Assembly: GCF_001277195.1 (NCBI RefSeq)
Contig: NZ_CP012268.1
Location: 3,968,001-4,032,000 of the forward strand
DNA length: 64,000 bases
Direction of reading: 5' to 3'
From: Cronobacter muytjensii ATCC 51329
Lineage (GTDB): Bacteria; Pseudomonadota; Gammaproteobacteria; Enterobacterales; Enterobacteriaceae
Within the stretch, counting starts at the first letter, position 1. Each line of letters starts with the position of its first letter. The translations under genes and the position numbers were made by a program. Shown here one piece after another: positions 52,999 to 60,962 of the stretch. A model generated the notes under the pieces. That model had not been told where the DNA came from. It was given only the letters and a program-made list of their open reading frames with translations, and did not search any database.

Positions 52999-54431
52999 GC
53001 CGCAATGCTCCGCTTAACCGAATGCTGCATGCTCTGCGCAAGCCCCGGACAGAGCGGCGAAGCCATCTCCGCCAGCACTTCCCACGCCTGCGCCGATGTG
53101 GCGAACGCAGGCGTCGCCTGGATAAACGTTGCCAGTTCCAGCAGCGCCTCCGCCATTGCGGAAATGGAAAACGCGTTCAGCGTGGAAGCCTCAAGCCATT
53201 TAAGGCGCGCCGGATGGTCAAGCAGTTGCGCCTCCTGCGCAGGCGACAGCGAAGCGGTGAAAGGCGCCGCATCGGCGATATGCGTGGTCAGCGGCAGAAA
53301 CTGCGTCTGATACCAGTGCTGGAAATCGGCGCGACTGAAGTTTTTCACTTCGGTTTCCGGGGCGTAGCGCGCGCAATAGAGGCGGATCGCATCGGCGGGA
53401 TAAAGCCCTGTGAGATCTTTTATCCAGATGGCGTGACCACGGCTGGTGGAAAAATCCTCGCCATCCAGCTTCAGGAAACGGTTGGTCAGAAACGCGCCGG
53501 GACGCGGCCCGGTGTCATCGGCCAGCAGCTGACTGCTGTAGGCGACGGCATGGCTGTATGAGCAATCGAACCCCAGAAAGTGCACCAGCTCCGTCTGCGG
53601 CGACCACCATTCGGCAAAACTGCCGCGCGCCGGGTTTTCCTCAAGATAAGACATCACGCTCGCGCGGTAGCCCGCCATACCTAAAAACCAGGTATGGAGC
53701 GGGTAGTAATCGAGCGCGGCGACCGGCAGGCCCGCGTCGCCGGGGCGCGTGATGTGCCACTGCGCGCCGGTGTCGGCCAGCACCTCGTCAAGGAATTGCG
53801 TCAGGCAGGCGCGCTGCGGCCGCGGACGCAGCGCCGCGGCAACTGCCGGATAGTTTTGCCCGATATCCCAGACGTGTAGCTTCACGCGCACGGGCGTCAT
53901 CGGCCCCTGACAGGACATACACGTCATGGTCTCTATCTGTTCGACATCCGGCACGCGGGCGCAGTGTTCGCACTGGCTGGTGTCAGACGAGGTGCCGCAC
54001 CAGTTGCAGTTGGTGCGGCCAAAGCCTTCATAGCCATAGAGATCGCAGGCCGCGCAGTGGAAGGTTTTCGCCGGACGCAGCGATACCTGATGCGACACGC
54101 AGGCGGCGTAGTGCTCGCCGGAAAGCCGGTAAGCGCTGCTGTCGGCAGCCTGCATAAAGTGGTCGAGATGGATATCCGCAAGCTCAAGCGAGAGGCTCAT
54201 GGCGCGGCGCATCAGCCGGCCATAGTCGAACGGCTGGCGCATCAGCACGCTGGTTTTGCGGGGTAAGTAACTTTGATAATCATCGCTGTAGCAGACAAAT
54301 AAGACGTCATGCCCGCGGTCGCGCAGCGCTCTGCGCATCACATCCGCAGCCAGAAATGGCCCGGAAAGATGCCCCAGATGCAGATCGCCGTTCGGCGTAG
54401 GCGGGGTTATCGTCACAATATATTTCGCCAT
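52995..54431 (-). CDS. Stand-alone methionyl-tRNA-synthetase-like protein
   Basis: A 478-residue class I aminoacyl-tRNA-synthetase relative closest in layout to MetRS. HIGH motif is HLGH (18-21) in PPTPNGDLHLGHLSG. Four CxxC pairs at 126/129, 142/145, 154/157 and 171/174 give two zinc knuckles as in MetRS. The KMSKS loop is degenerate: DFSTSRG (326-332). E. coli MetRS has 677 residues; the C-terminal tRNA-binding EMAPII part is absent. It is thus probably a tRNA-independent amino-acid-activating enzyme of metabolism, as in the cupin-MetRS hydrazine synthetases (Spb40, Tri28), but without the cupin in cis. First gene of the tightly overlapping block. Confidence 0.85.
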   Translation of the reverse strand: MAKYIVTITPPTPNGDLHLGHLSGPFLAADVMRRALRDRGHDVLFVCYSDDYQSYLPRKTSVLMRQPFDYGRLMRRAMSLSLELADIHLDHFMQAADSSAYRLSGEHYAACVSHQVSLRPAKTFHCAACDLYGYEGFGRTNCNWCGTSSDTSQCEHCARVPDVEQIETMTCMSCQGPMTPVRVKLHVWDIGQNYPAVAAALRPRPQRACLTQFLDEVLADTGAQWHITRPGDAGLPVAALDYYPLHTWFLGMAGYRASVMSYLEENPARGSFAEWWSPQTELVHFLGFDCSYSHAVAYSSQLLADDTGPRPGAFLTNRFLKLDGEDFSTSRGHAIWIKDLTGLYPADAIRLYCARYAPETEVKNFSRADFQHWYQTQFLPLTTHIADAAPFTASLSPAQEAQLLDHPARLKWLEASTLNAFSISAMAEALLELATFIQATPAFATSAQAWEVLAEMASPLCPGLAQSMQHSVKRSIAA

Positions 54432-54525
54432 CGGGAATTACCCTGAATCCGTGATAAAGCAAGCCTGAACCCGTCGCCCGTTGACACCAGGCGACAACGT
54501 AATTACTGCTGAAAACGAAACCGAA
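54432..54525. promoter_or_regulatory. Spacer upstream of the MetRS-like gene
   Basis: 94 bases with an inverted repeat GTCGCC...GGCGAC (near 54474-54496) and AT-rich flanks. It may hold the promoter of the main block or a weak terminator of azlD. No clear -10/-35 pair. Confidence 0.35.
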
Positions 54526-54852
54526 TTACCCAAAAAGAAAATGGCTGGCGAGAACCTGACAGATAACGCCCACCACCACACTGACAATCAAATTTTTGGT
54601 AAACCACGCGGTTAATACGACCGGAACCGCTGCCAGAACGCTGGCGTTATACAGACTGAACCCGGCGTTTTGCGGAAAGAACAGCGCCGGGATCGTAATG
54701 CTGGAAATGACCGCCGCCGGAATGTACTCAATCACCGCGTTAATAACGCGCGGCGTGCGCTCCGGGCGCAGATGCAGCGGAACCAGCCGGATAGCGAACG
54801 TCACCGCCATCATTGAGAAGATGACAATCAGGAGGAAGATTTCTTGAGACAT
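54526..54852 (-). CDS. azlD: AzlD-family small subunit of branched-chain amino acid exporter
   Basis: A 108-residue membrane protein with four hydrophobic segments; FAIRLVPLHLRPERTPRVINA and VIEYIPAAVISSITIPALF are typical for AzlD. It works with AzlC as a two-component exporter of amino acids. It overlaps azlC by 25 bases, the usual arrangement. Confidence 0.85.
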   Translation of the reverse strand: MSQEIFLLIVIFSMMAVTFAIRLVPLHLRPERTPRVINAVIEYIPAAVISSITIPALFFPQNAGFSLYNASVLAAVPVVLTAWFTKNLIVSVVVGVICQVLASHFLFG

Positions 54853-55550
54853 ACGCCCACTCCGCAGCCGACCGCCGTCGCCACAAAGACGTTGAGCGGT
54901 GAAATATGGATAAAATTCATGCCGATAGTGGTCGCGATGGAGACCAGCGCGACGATGCGTTTACCGGTGGTGTTGCACAGCGCTACCAGCACAAAGAGCA
55001 TCATGGCCGTCAGCGCGTAATCGAGCCGGAAGCTGATAAATTTCGCCAGATATTCCGAGGCCACCGCCCCCGCGAATCCGCCCGCTATCCATGACAGATG
55101 ACAAAAAGCGTTGAAGCTCAGCAGATAGCTCGCCGTAGTGGCGATGCGGCTCTCAAGACGCTGACTGTGCATCGCGAAGGATTCATCCGTCAGGCCGAAC
55201 GCGTAGAGCGATTTTTTAAACGCTGACATACCGACCGGGCCGATTTTCTTCGACATATACATCGACATTAAAATGTGTCGGGAATTGATAAGCAGCGTCG
55301 AGAGCACGATGGGCAGCAGCGAGGCGCCCGAGGTAAGGAGCGTCAGTGCGGCAAACTGCGAGGTGCCCGCGTAAACGAACAGGCACATCGCCGCCGGGAA
55401 CCAGACCGGCAGCCCGGCGTTCAGGCACATCACGCCGAAAACAAACGCGACGACGAAATACCCCGCCATGATTGGCGAGGCGTTAATCAGGCTCTCTTTA
55501 AAATCGCTACGCTCGGCGTAATTCAGGTTTTTTAAAGATCCAGTTCGCAC
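54828..55550 (-). CDS. azlC: AzlC-family large subunit of branched-chain amino acid exporter
   Basis: A 240-residue membrane protein with about six to seven helices. VFGVMCLNAGLPVWFPAAMC, YAGTSQFAALTLL and LLINSRHILMSMYMS match AzlC/YgaZ. Together with AzlD it likely exports an amino acid. The upstream gene is a 2-oxoglutarate amino-acid hydroxylase, so its natural substrate may be a hydroxylated branched-chain amino acid (inference). It overlaps the GNAT gene by 19 bases. Confidence 0.87.
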   Translation of the reverse strand: MRTGSLKNLNYAERSDFKESLINASPIMAGYFVVAFVFGVMCLNAGLPVWFPAAMCLFVYAGTSQFAALTLLTSGASLLPIVLSTLLINSRHILMSMYMSKKIGPVGMSAFKKSLYAFGLTDESFAMHSQRLESRIATTASYLLSFNAFCHLSWIAGGFAGAVASEYLAKFISFRLDYALTAMMLFVLVALCNTTGKRIVALVSIATTIGMNFIHISPLNVFVATAVGCGVGVCLKKSSS

Positions 55551-56014
55551 GTCGTTTCTCCTGTGGTCGGTTGAAACCCCTGGGAGCGCCAGAAATTGAA
55601 CGCGACCTGGTTTTTATCTTCAATAAACAGAAAGACACGTTTAATACCGCTAAGATAAAAATCATTCAGAATGGTTTTTGTCAGCACAGTGCCAATCTTG
55701 TTTTTGCGGAAAATCGGCGAAATCGCGATGTGATTTAACGTGGCGCGGGTGCCCAGCATACCGCCAATAATGGCGCCCACCAGGGCGCCACTTTCATCTT
55801 TGGCTAAATAACAGCGGGCATTTTCTGCCGCGACGATTTTGCGAATATGCTCTTCATCCTGCCATTCACAAAAGGCCACCTCTTTAAAGAATTTTAAAAA
55901 GCTGACGATATCGCAGGCGTCATTTAATGTAGCTTTAGAAATAATCAGCCCTTCCGGCGCGGCGCTTTTATCGGCGTCAGAGGAAATAAGCTGAAGATTA
56001 TTTGATGATATCAT
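55532..56014 (-). CDS. GNAT N-acetyltransferase next to the 2OG dioxygenase
   Basis: A 160-residue GNAT enzyme with motif A LNHIAISPIFRKNKIGTVLTK and VAFNFWRSQGFQPT. Start ATG 56014 is chosen because GGGGA lies 7 bases upstream; the longer frame would lie wholly inside the 2OG gene. Overlaps that gene by 17 bases and azlC by 19. It might acetylate the hydroxylated amino acid for detoxification or export. Confidence 0.78.
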   Translation of the reverse strand: MISSNNLQLISSDADKSAAPEGLIISKATLNDACDIVSFLKFFKEVAFCEWQDEEHIRKIVAAENARCYLAKDESGALVGAIIGGMLGTRATLNHIAISPIFRKNKIGTVLTKTILNDFYLSGIKRVFLFIEDKNQVAFNFWRSQGFQPTTGETTCELDL

Positions 56015-56759
56015 ATTCCGTCCCCGGTCTTGAAAACGAAACGGCGATAATCTGGCGAAAGCCCATCGCGTTATCTGTTGGATTAAACGCCGAAGTGACG
56101 TAATGCAGCATTTCGCGATCGAGGAAGAAAGTGGTATCCAGAATATTACGATACGTTCCGGAATCCACCAGCGTGCCATCTTTCTTAAAGACCTGGCTCA
56201 TAGCGCCTTCAACGTTATGACGGCCCCAGAAATGCACGCCGCTGAACGGATAACCGTCGCAGTGGATACCCTCCGGCGTGATCTCCAGTTCGCAGCCAGG
56301 CTTAATTTCAATGCGGATTTGATGGATCTGGCACTGCCAGATTTCATTATGCAATTCCGGCGGCAGCACTTCTTTATAAACGTTGAAATCCAGCTCCACC
56401 AGCGAACGTAATACCGGAGAATGTAATACCTCAGTGGTAATATCATCAAAGTGACGTTCAATACCGCCGACATATTTATTGTGCTCGACGGACTGTTCAT
56501 AAGCGCGATGGCCGAGCGGCGTTAATGTTTTGGTGACCGGGTTATAGTCAAAATCGCTATAGCGGCGATAACGCGTGCCGCGATCGGCCTGCCCGTAGAA
56601 TTTATCCACGCCCATGGTTTCCCAGCTTTGGGTGAATTTAACGAAATCGCTAAATCCGCCGGAAAGTGAAAAATCAGAACCCAGAACATTTACCGCTTTA
56701 TTTTTTCTCAGGTCGTCGCCGATGTTTTTATTGAGCTGTAACATATATTCTATATTCAT
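55998..56759 (-). CDS. 2-oxoglutarate/Fe(II) dioxygenase, amino-acid hydroxylase type (BsmA/IDO-like)
   Basis: A 253-residue enzyme of the 2OG-Fe_Oxy_2 family, whose members hydroxylate free isoleucine, leucine or methionine. Metal ligands H166 and D168 are in TPEGIHCDGYPFSGVHFWGR, the distal His is H219 in REMLHYVTSAF, and R235 in GFRQIIAVSF fits the 2-oxoglutarate contact. First gene of a four-gene unit with GNAT and azlCD, divergent from a LysR regulator. It could supply a hydroxyamino acid to the neighbouring cluster or form its own system. Confidence 0.83.
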   Translation of the reverse strand: MNIEYMLQLNKNIGDDLRKNKAVNVLGSDFSLSGGFSDFVKFTQSWETMGVDKFYGQADRGTRYRRYSDFDYNPVTKTLTPLGHRAYEQSVEHNKYVGGIERHFDDITTEVLHSPVLRSLVELDFNVYKEVLPPELHNEIWQCQIHQIRIEIKPGCELEITPEGIHCDGYPFSGVHFWGRHNVEGAMSQVFKKDGTLVDSGTYRNILDTTFFLDREMLHYVTSAFNPTDNAMGFRQIIAVSFSRPGTEYDIIK

Positions 56760-56985
56760 CCGAAGGGTTAGGTTGGTCTCGATTCAACCTACCAGCTAAT
56801 TAAGTTATTTATATTCAATTCTTTTTCAGGCGCCTTAATAACCATTTTAATCAGGGGTATTTGAGGACTATCCGACCAAAAAAAATGGGGAAGCTGGTGT
56901 TTTCAACCAGCGTAACGTCTGGCTATCAATTGATAATTCTTATGGCCGTGATATAAAGGAATGACCGGCACGTCAGGAGGTGGTC
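56760..56985. promoter_or_regulatory. Divergent promoter region of the 2OG operon and LysR regulator
   Basis: 226 bases, clearly AT-rich, between two divergent start codons, the classical layout for LysR control of the neighbouring operon. Several T-N11-A type sequences are possible (for example near 56925-56945, ATCAATTGATAATTCTTAT), but I cannot pick one with certainty. Confidence 0.55.
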
Positions 56986-57846
56986 ATGGATATTAAAGTA
57001 TTGAGAAATCTGCTAAAAACCGCGCAGCTTGGGTCATTAACCTGTGCTGCGGAAGAAGCCAGCCTCACCATTCAGGCGCTGGCGGCGCAGATTAACAAAG
57101 CGGAGGAATATTTCGGATTTAAAATATTCAACCGCACCAATAAAGGCGCGGTGCTGACGCCGGAAGGCAAGCATTTGCTGCCGTATATTATGAATGTCGT
57201 TAAAACCTCTGAGCATCTGCGCCTGAAAGCCGAACAGCTTAAAAAGAGCACCTCTACGCCGATTCGCATCGCCTTAAACAGCACCTTTTCTGTCGATACC
57301 AACAAGAAAATCATCAACTTTATGATCGACAAACTGAGCGATTACAGCGTGATTTTCAGTACGTCGGAATCGCCGGAAAACCTGGTGAAAATATCGAAAG
57401 ATGAAACCGATATCGCGGTGGTGCTGGGCGGGAACGTGCCGCCGGGCTTTTACAGTATTAAATTAACCGGCCTGCATATCAAAGTCATCGCCGCCTGCTC
57501 GGCAGAAAACGCGGCGGCGGCCTCGACGCTGGTTCAGCCGCTGGCGGAATGCCCTTATTCGGCAAGCTTCGATAAATTCACCGCCCGGCATAAACCGCTA
57601 CTGCAGGAGGCGAGCGTGATTTTCTCCGGCAGCGAACTGATTACCGTGTCGCTGATGAAAAGCTTTAGCAGCATCGGAATTATTTCCCAGGATCTGGCGC
57701 AGGCGAACGGCCTGACCATTCTGCCGGGCTTTGAAGATATTCTGGATGTGCATCTGATAATGAAAGAGCCGATCCTGACTGAGCACGATCTGGAGTCGTT
57801 CTATAACAATGTGGTGCATCTGCCTGAGATCCCACTGACCGCATAA
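56986..57846 (+). CDS. LysR-family transcriptional regulator
   Basis: A 286-residue regulator: N-terminal helix-turn-helix (about 1-60, DIKVLRNLLKTAQLGSLTCAAEEASLTIQALAAQINKAEEY split over the helices) and a C-terminal ligand-binding domain starting near residue 90. The start ATG at 56986 has CAGGAGG upstream. It is not YidZ of K-12: it has the other orientation and little likeness. Divergent from the 2OG dioxygenase gene, it probably controls that unit and perhaps the main cluster. Confidence 0.87.
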   Translation: MDIKVLRNLLKTAQLGSLTCAAEEASLTIQALAAQINKAEEYFGFKIFNRTNKGAVLTPEGKHLLPYIMNVVKTSEHLRLKAEQLKKSTSTPIRIALNSTFSVDTNKKIINFMIDKLSDYSVIFSTSESPENLVKISKDETDIAVVLGGNVPPGFYSIKLTGLHIKVIAACSAENAAAASTLVQPLAECPYSASFDKFTARHKPLLQEASVIFSGSELITVSLMKSFSSIGIISQDLAQANGLTILPGFEDILDVHLIMKEPILTEHDLESFYNNVVHLPEIPLTA

Positions 57847-58074
57847 GCCGTGCTGCTGGCAGCCCTCGCCAGCCTCCGCTGGCGGCCCCGGAAAGCGCCT
57901 TTTTACCGGGGCGTGGACGGTAGCGAGTGAGAGTTTTGTAAATGTCCGTGTAGCCCTCTTTTCAGTATCCGAATTAGGCATTAAAACCTAAACATTATCG
58001 GACTGATTAGTTGCAGATTACGCATTCGTAATTTCCATAACTAACAGTCACTGACCATTATCACGGAGCGAAAA

Positions 58075-58824
58075 ATGGCAACGCACTTTGCAAGAGGGAT
58101 GCTTGGCCCCGAACCTGGTATCTCCCCCCGGCTCTCCGCCGACGCGCTGAAAGCCGCGCAAAACCTGCCGGAACATCGCCGCAGCCGCTTCCTGGCGTCG
58201 CGCTCGCTGCTGGCCGAGCTGGTTTTCATGCTTTATGGCATTCCCGTACTGCCCGATGTGGTGGTGAATGAGCAGGGCCGTCCGCGCTTTGCCGACGCCG
58301 GGCTCGCCGATTTCTCCCTCGCCTATACCGGCAACATGCTGGGTGTGGCGATCACGACGGAAGGCTGCTGCGGGCTCGATATGGAACTACAGCCCGCCAC
58401 GCGTACCTTTACGCACCCGCTCGCGCCGCAGACCGGCCATACGCTCAGTAAAAATGAAACGATCTGGATAGATAATCAAAACGACCCGATGGAAGCGCGC
58501 ACTCAACTGGTGACGCTGCGTCGCAGCCTGCTGAAGCTGACAGGCCAGCAGAACGACGACGGCCAGCAATTCCAGCTCCTGCCGGGCTCCGGCAAGCTGC
58601 GCGTGGCGCAGTTCCCGCTGGTGGAGGCGGCCTGCGATGCCGAAGACGTGCTGATCTGGACGGTCGCGGTGTCGCCCGCCATCGAAAAACTCTACCTGTG
58701 GGAATATGACAGCGTGCAGGGCTGGCACAGCCTGCCGGATATGCGTAAACGCAGCACCAGCCCGGATACGCGTCTGATGCGCTTTACCAGCCTGCCCTCG
58801 GAAAAGGCGATGATTATCAACTAA
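58075..58824 (+). CDS. yieE: Phosphopantetheinyl transferase-family protein YieE
   Basis: A 249-residue Sfp-superfamily protein, orthologous to E. coli YieE by sequence (HRRSRFLASRSLLAELVFMLYGI) and place beside chrR. The magnesium motif GLDMEL is present. The second motif, normally W-x-x-K-E-A-x-x-K, reads TLRRSLLKLTG, so the catalytic Glu is missing; E. coli YieE shows the same change. Its activity is thus uncertain. It lies beside a cluster with two carrier domains, but as a conserved syntenic gene it was there independently. Confidence 0.88.
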   Translation: MATHFARGMLGPEPGISPRLSADALKAAQNLPEHRRSRFLASRSLLAELVFMLYGIPVLPDVVVNEQGRPRFADAGLADFSLAYTGNMLGVAITTEGCCGLDMELQPATRTFTHPLAPQTGHTLSKNETIWIDNQNDPMEARTQLVTLRRSLLKLTGQQNDDGQQFQLLPGSGKLRVAQFPLVEAACDAEDVLIWTVAVSPAIEKLYLWEYDSVQGWHSLPDMRKRSTSPDTRLMRFTSLPSEKAMIIN

Positions 58825-58853
58825 TCTGCGTTTACACTTCCCGGAGGTTTTCT

Positions 58854-59420
58854 ATGTCTGAAACACTAAACGTCGTAACACTGATTGGCAGCCTGCGCAA
58901 AGGCTCATTTAACGCGATGGTAGCCCGCACGCTGCCGAAACTGGCCCCTGCCGGTATGACGGTCGCCGAGTTGCCTTCCATTCGCGATATCCCGATTTAT
59001 GACGCTGATATTCAGCAGGAAGAGGGGTTTCCGCAAACGGTGGAAGCGATAGCAGAGCAGATCCGCCAGGCGGATGGCGTAGTGATTGTCACGCCGGAAT
59101 ATAACTATTCGGTGCCGGGCGGGCTGAAAAACGCCATCGACTGGCTGTCACGCCTGCCGGACCAGCCGCTCGCCGGTAAGCCGGTCTTGATTCAGACCAG
59201 TTCAATGGGCGCCATCGGCGGCGCGCGCTGTCAGTATCATCTGCGCCAGATCCTGGTCTTCCTTGATGCAATGGTGATGAACAAGCCGGAGTTTATGGGC
59301 GGGGCGATTCAGAACAAAGTGGACACGCAGACGGGCGAAGTGGTGGACCAGAGCACGCGGGATCACCTGACGGGGCAGTTGACCGCATTTGCGGATTACA
59401 TCCGGCGGGTGCGCCGCTAA
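58854..59420 (+). CDS. chrR: NAD(P)H-dependent FMN quinone/chromate reductase ChrR (YieF)
   Basis: A 188-residue flavodoxin-like reductase that reduces quinones, and chromate in vitro, in the cytoplasm. The phosphate loop LIGSLRKGSFNAMVART and the FMN site TPEYNYSVPGGLKNAIDWLSR are family hallmarks. 29 bases after yieE, probably co-transcribed. Confidence 0.95.
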   Translation: MSETLNVVTLIGSLRKGSFNAMVARTLPKLAPAGMTVAELPSIRDIPIYDADIQQEEGFPQTVEAIAEQIRQADGVVIVTPEYNYSVPGGLKNAIDWLSRLPDQPLAGKPVLIQTSSMGAIGGARCQYHLRQILVFLDAMVMNKPEFMGGAIQNKVDTQTGEVVDQSTRDHLTGQLTAFADYIRRVRR

Positions 59421-59424
59421 CCGT

Positions 59425-59453
59425 AAAAAGGCCAGCGATTCGCTGGCCTTTTT
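59425..59453. terminator. Bidirectional terminator between chrR and adeP
   Basis: AAAAAGGCCAGCG-ATT-CGCTGGCCTTTTT: symmetrical hairpin with A and T runs serving both convergent genes. Confidence 0.9.
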
Positions 59454-59455
59454 AA

Positions 59456-60793
59456 TTAGTGCGCGTCGATAAAGACGATTTTCAACAGGAACAGCAGCGC
59501 CACGACCAGCACGCAGGCGTTCAGATCGCGCAGGCGACCGGTGAAAATTTTCATCACGCAGTAGGAGATAAAGCCGAGCGCGATACCTTCGGTGATGGAG
59601 AAGCTGAACGGCATCATAACGGCGGTGATAAATGCCGGCACCGCTTCGGTCAGGTCGTCCCACTTCACGCGCGACAGGCTGGAAGTCATCAGCACGCCCA
59701 CGTAAATCAGCGCGCCAGCGGCGGCGTAAGGCGGCACCATACCTGCGAGCGGCGACAGGAAAATCACCAGCAGGAACAGCAGGCCGACAACGACGGCGGT
59801 AAGGCCGGTGCGCCCGCCAATGGAGACGCCGGACGAGGATTCGATATACGCGGTCACGGAAGAGGTGCCAATAAACGAGCCCGCGACGGACGAGATACTG
59901 TCCACATACAGCGCCTGCTTCATGCGCGGGAACTTGCCGCTTTCATCTGCAAGCCCGGCTTTATCGGTTACGCCGATAAGCGTGCCGGAGGAGTCGAAGA
60001 GGTTTACCAGCATAAACGAGAAAATCACGCCCGCGAGGCCGATATCCAGCGAGCCCGCGAGATCGACATGGCCGAGCACCGTCATCACGCTCGGCGGCTC
60101 TGACACGACGCCTTTGAACTGCACGTCGCCAAACGCCAGGCCCAGCAGCGTGGTCACAACGATAGAGACCAGCACCGCCGCGTGAATATTGCGCGAGGCG
60201 AGAATGGCGATGATAAAGAAGCCCAGAACGCCCAGCAGCGTGGTGTGGGAGGTGAGGTTGCCGATAGCGACCAGCGTCTCCGGGTTCGCGACGATAACGC
60301 CTGCGTTTTTAAGCCCCATCATGCCGATAAACAGACCGATACCGCTGGTGATGCCGATACGCAGGCTTACCGGGATATTGGCGATCATCCAGTAGCGCAC
60401 GCGGAAAATCGTCAGCAGCAGCAGGCCAACCGCGCCCCAGAAAATCGCGCCCATGCCCACCTGCCAGGAGAGGCCCATCGCGCCAACCACCACGAACGCG
60501 AAGAAGGCGTTCAGGCCCATCGCAGGCGCCAGCGCCACCGGCAGGTTCGCCAGCAGGCCCATCAGAATGCTGCCGAAGGCGGCGATAAGACAGGTCGTAA
60601 CGAATACCGCGCTGGTGTCCATGCCAGCCGCGCCGAGGATTTGCGGGTTAACAAAAACGATATACACCATCGTCAGGAAGGTGGTGACCCCGGCAATGAC
60701 CTCGGTGCGGGCCGTGGTGCCGTGCGCGCGTAATTTGAACACGCGCTCAAGCAATCCCTGCCCTTCGGCCTGGGACGTCTGTTGTTGGCTCAT
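59456..60793 (-). CDS. adeP: Adenine permease AdeP (YieG)
   Basis: A 445-residue proton symporter for adenine of the NCS2 (AzgA-like) family with 12-14 membrane segments. VFVNPQILGAAGMDTSAVF, MGLNAFFAFVV and LFDSSGTLIGVTDKAGL are typical. Located between chrR and yieH as in K-12. Confidence 0.94.
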   Translation of the reverse strand: MSQQQTSQAEGQGLLERVFKLRAHGTTARTEVIAGVTTFLTMVYIVFVNPQILGAAGMDTSAVFVTTCLIAAFGSILMGLLANLPVALAPAMGLNAFFAFVVVGAMGLSWQVGMGAIFWGAVGLLLLTIFRVRYWMIANIPVSLRIGITSGIGLFIGMMGLKNAGVIVANPETLVAIGNLTSHTTLLGVLGFFIIAILASRNIHAAVLVSIVVTTLLGLAFGDVQFKGVVSEPPSVMTVLGHVDLAGSLDIGLAGVIFSFMLVNLFDSSGTLIGVTDKAGLADESGKFPRMKQALYVDSISSVAGSFIGTSSVTAYIESSSGVSIGGRTGLTAVVVGLLFLLVIFLSPLAGMVPPYAAAGALIYVGVLMTSSLSRVKWDDLTEAVPAFITAVMMPFSFSITEGIALGFISYCVMKIFTGRLRDLNACVLVVALLFLLKIVFIDAH

Positions 60794-60962
60794 TCTCTAA
60801 TTCCGTACAAGGAGGGGAAAAATTCGTCGCTATCCTATACCAAAACGCCTCCGTGTTGATGGTCGTCGCACACTTTTTTTCATTGAATTTGCTTATACGG
60901 CATCGATTGCGTGACGCAAAGCGCTTAGAGTAAACGTTCAACTTGCAACAACAGGAAACGGC

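Noticed and set aside
52995..54431. Housekeeping methionyl-tRNA synthetase
   Set aside because: KMSKS is degenerate, the tRNA-binding C-terminal domain is missing, and the gene overlaps biosynthetic genes.
56986..57846. LysR gene as K-12 yidZ
   Set aside because: It lies near the same place but has the opposite orientation relative to yieE, is shorter, and does not resemble YidZ.
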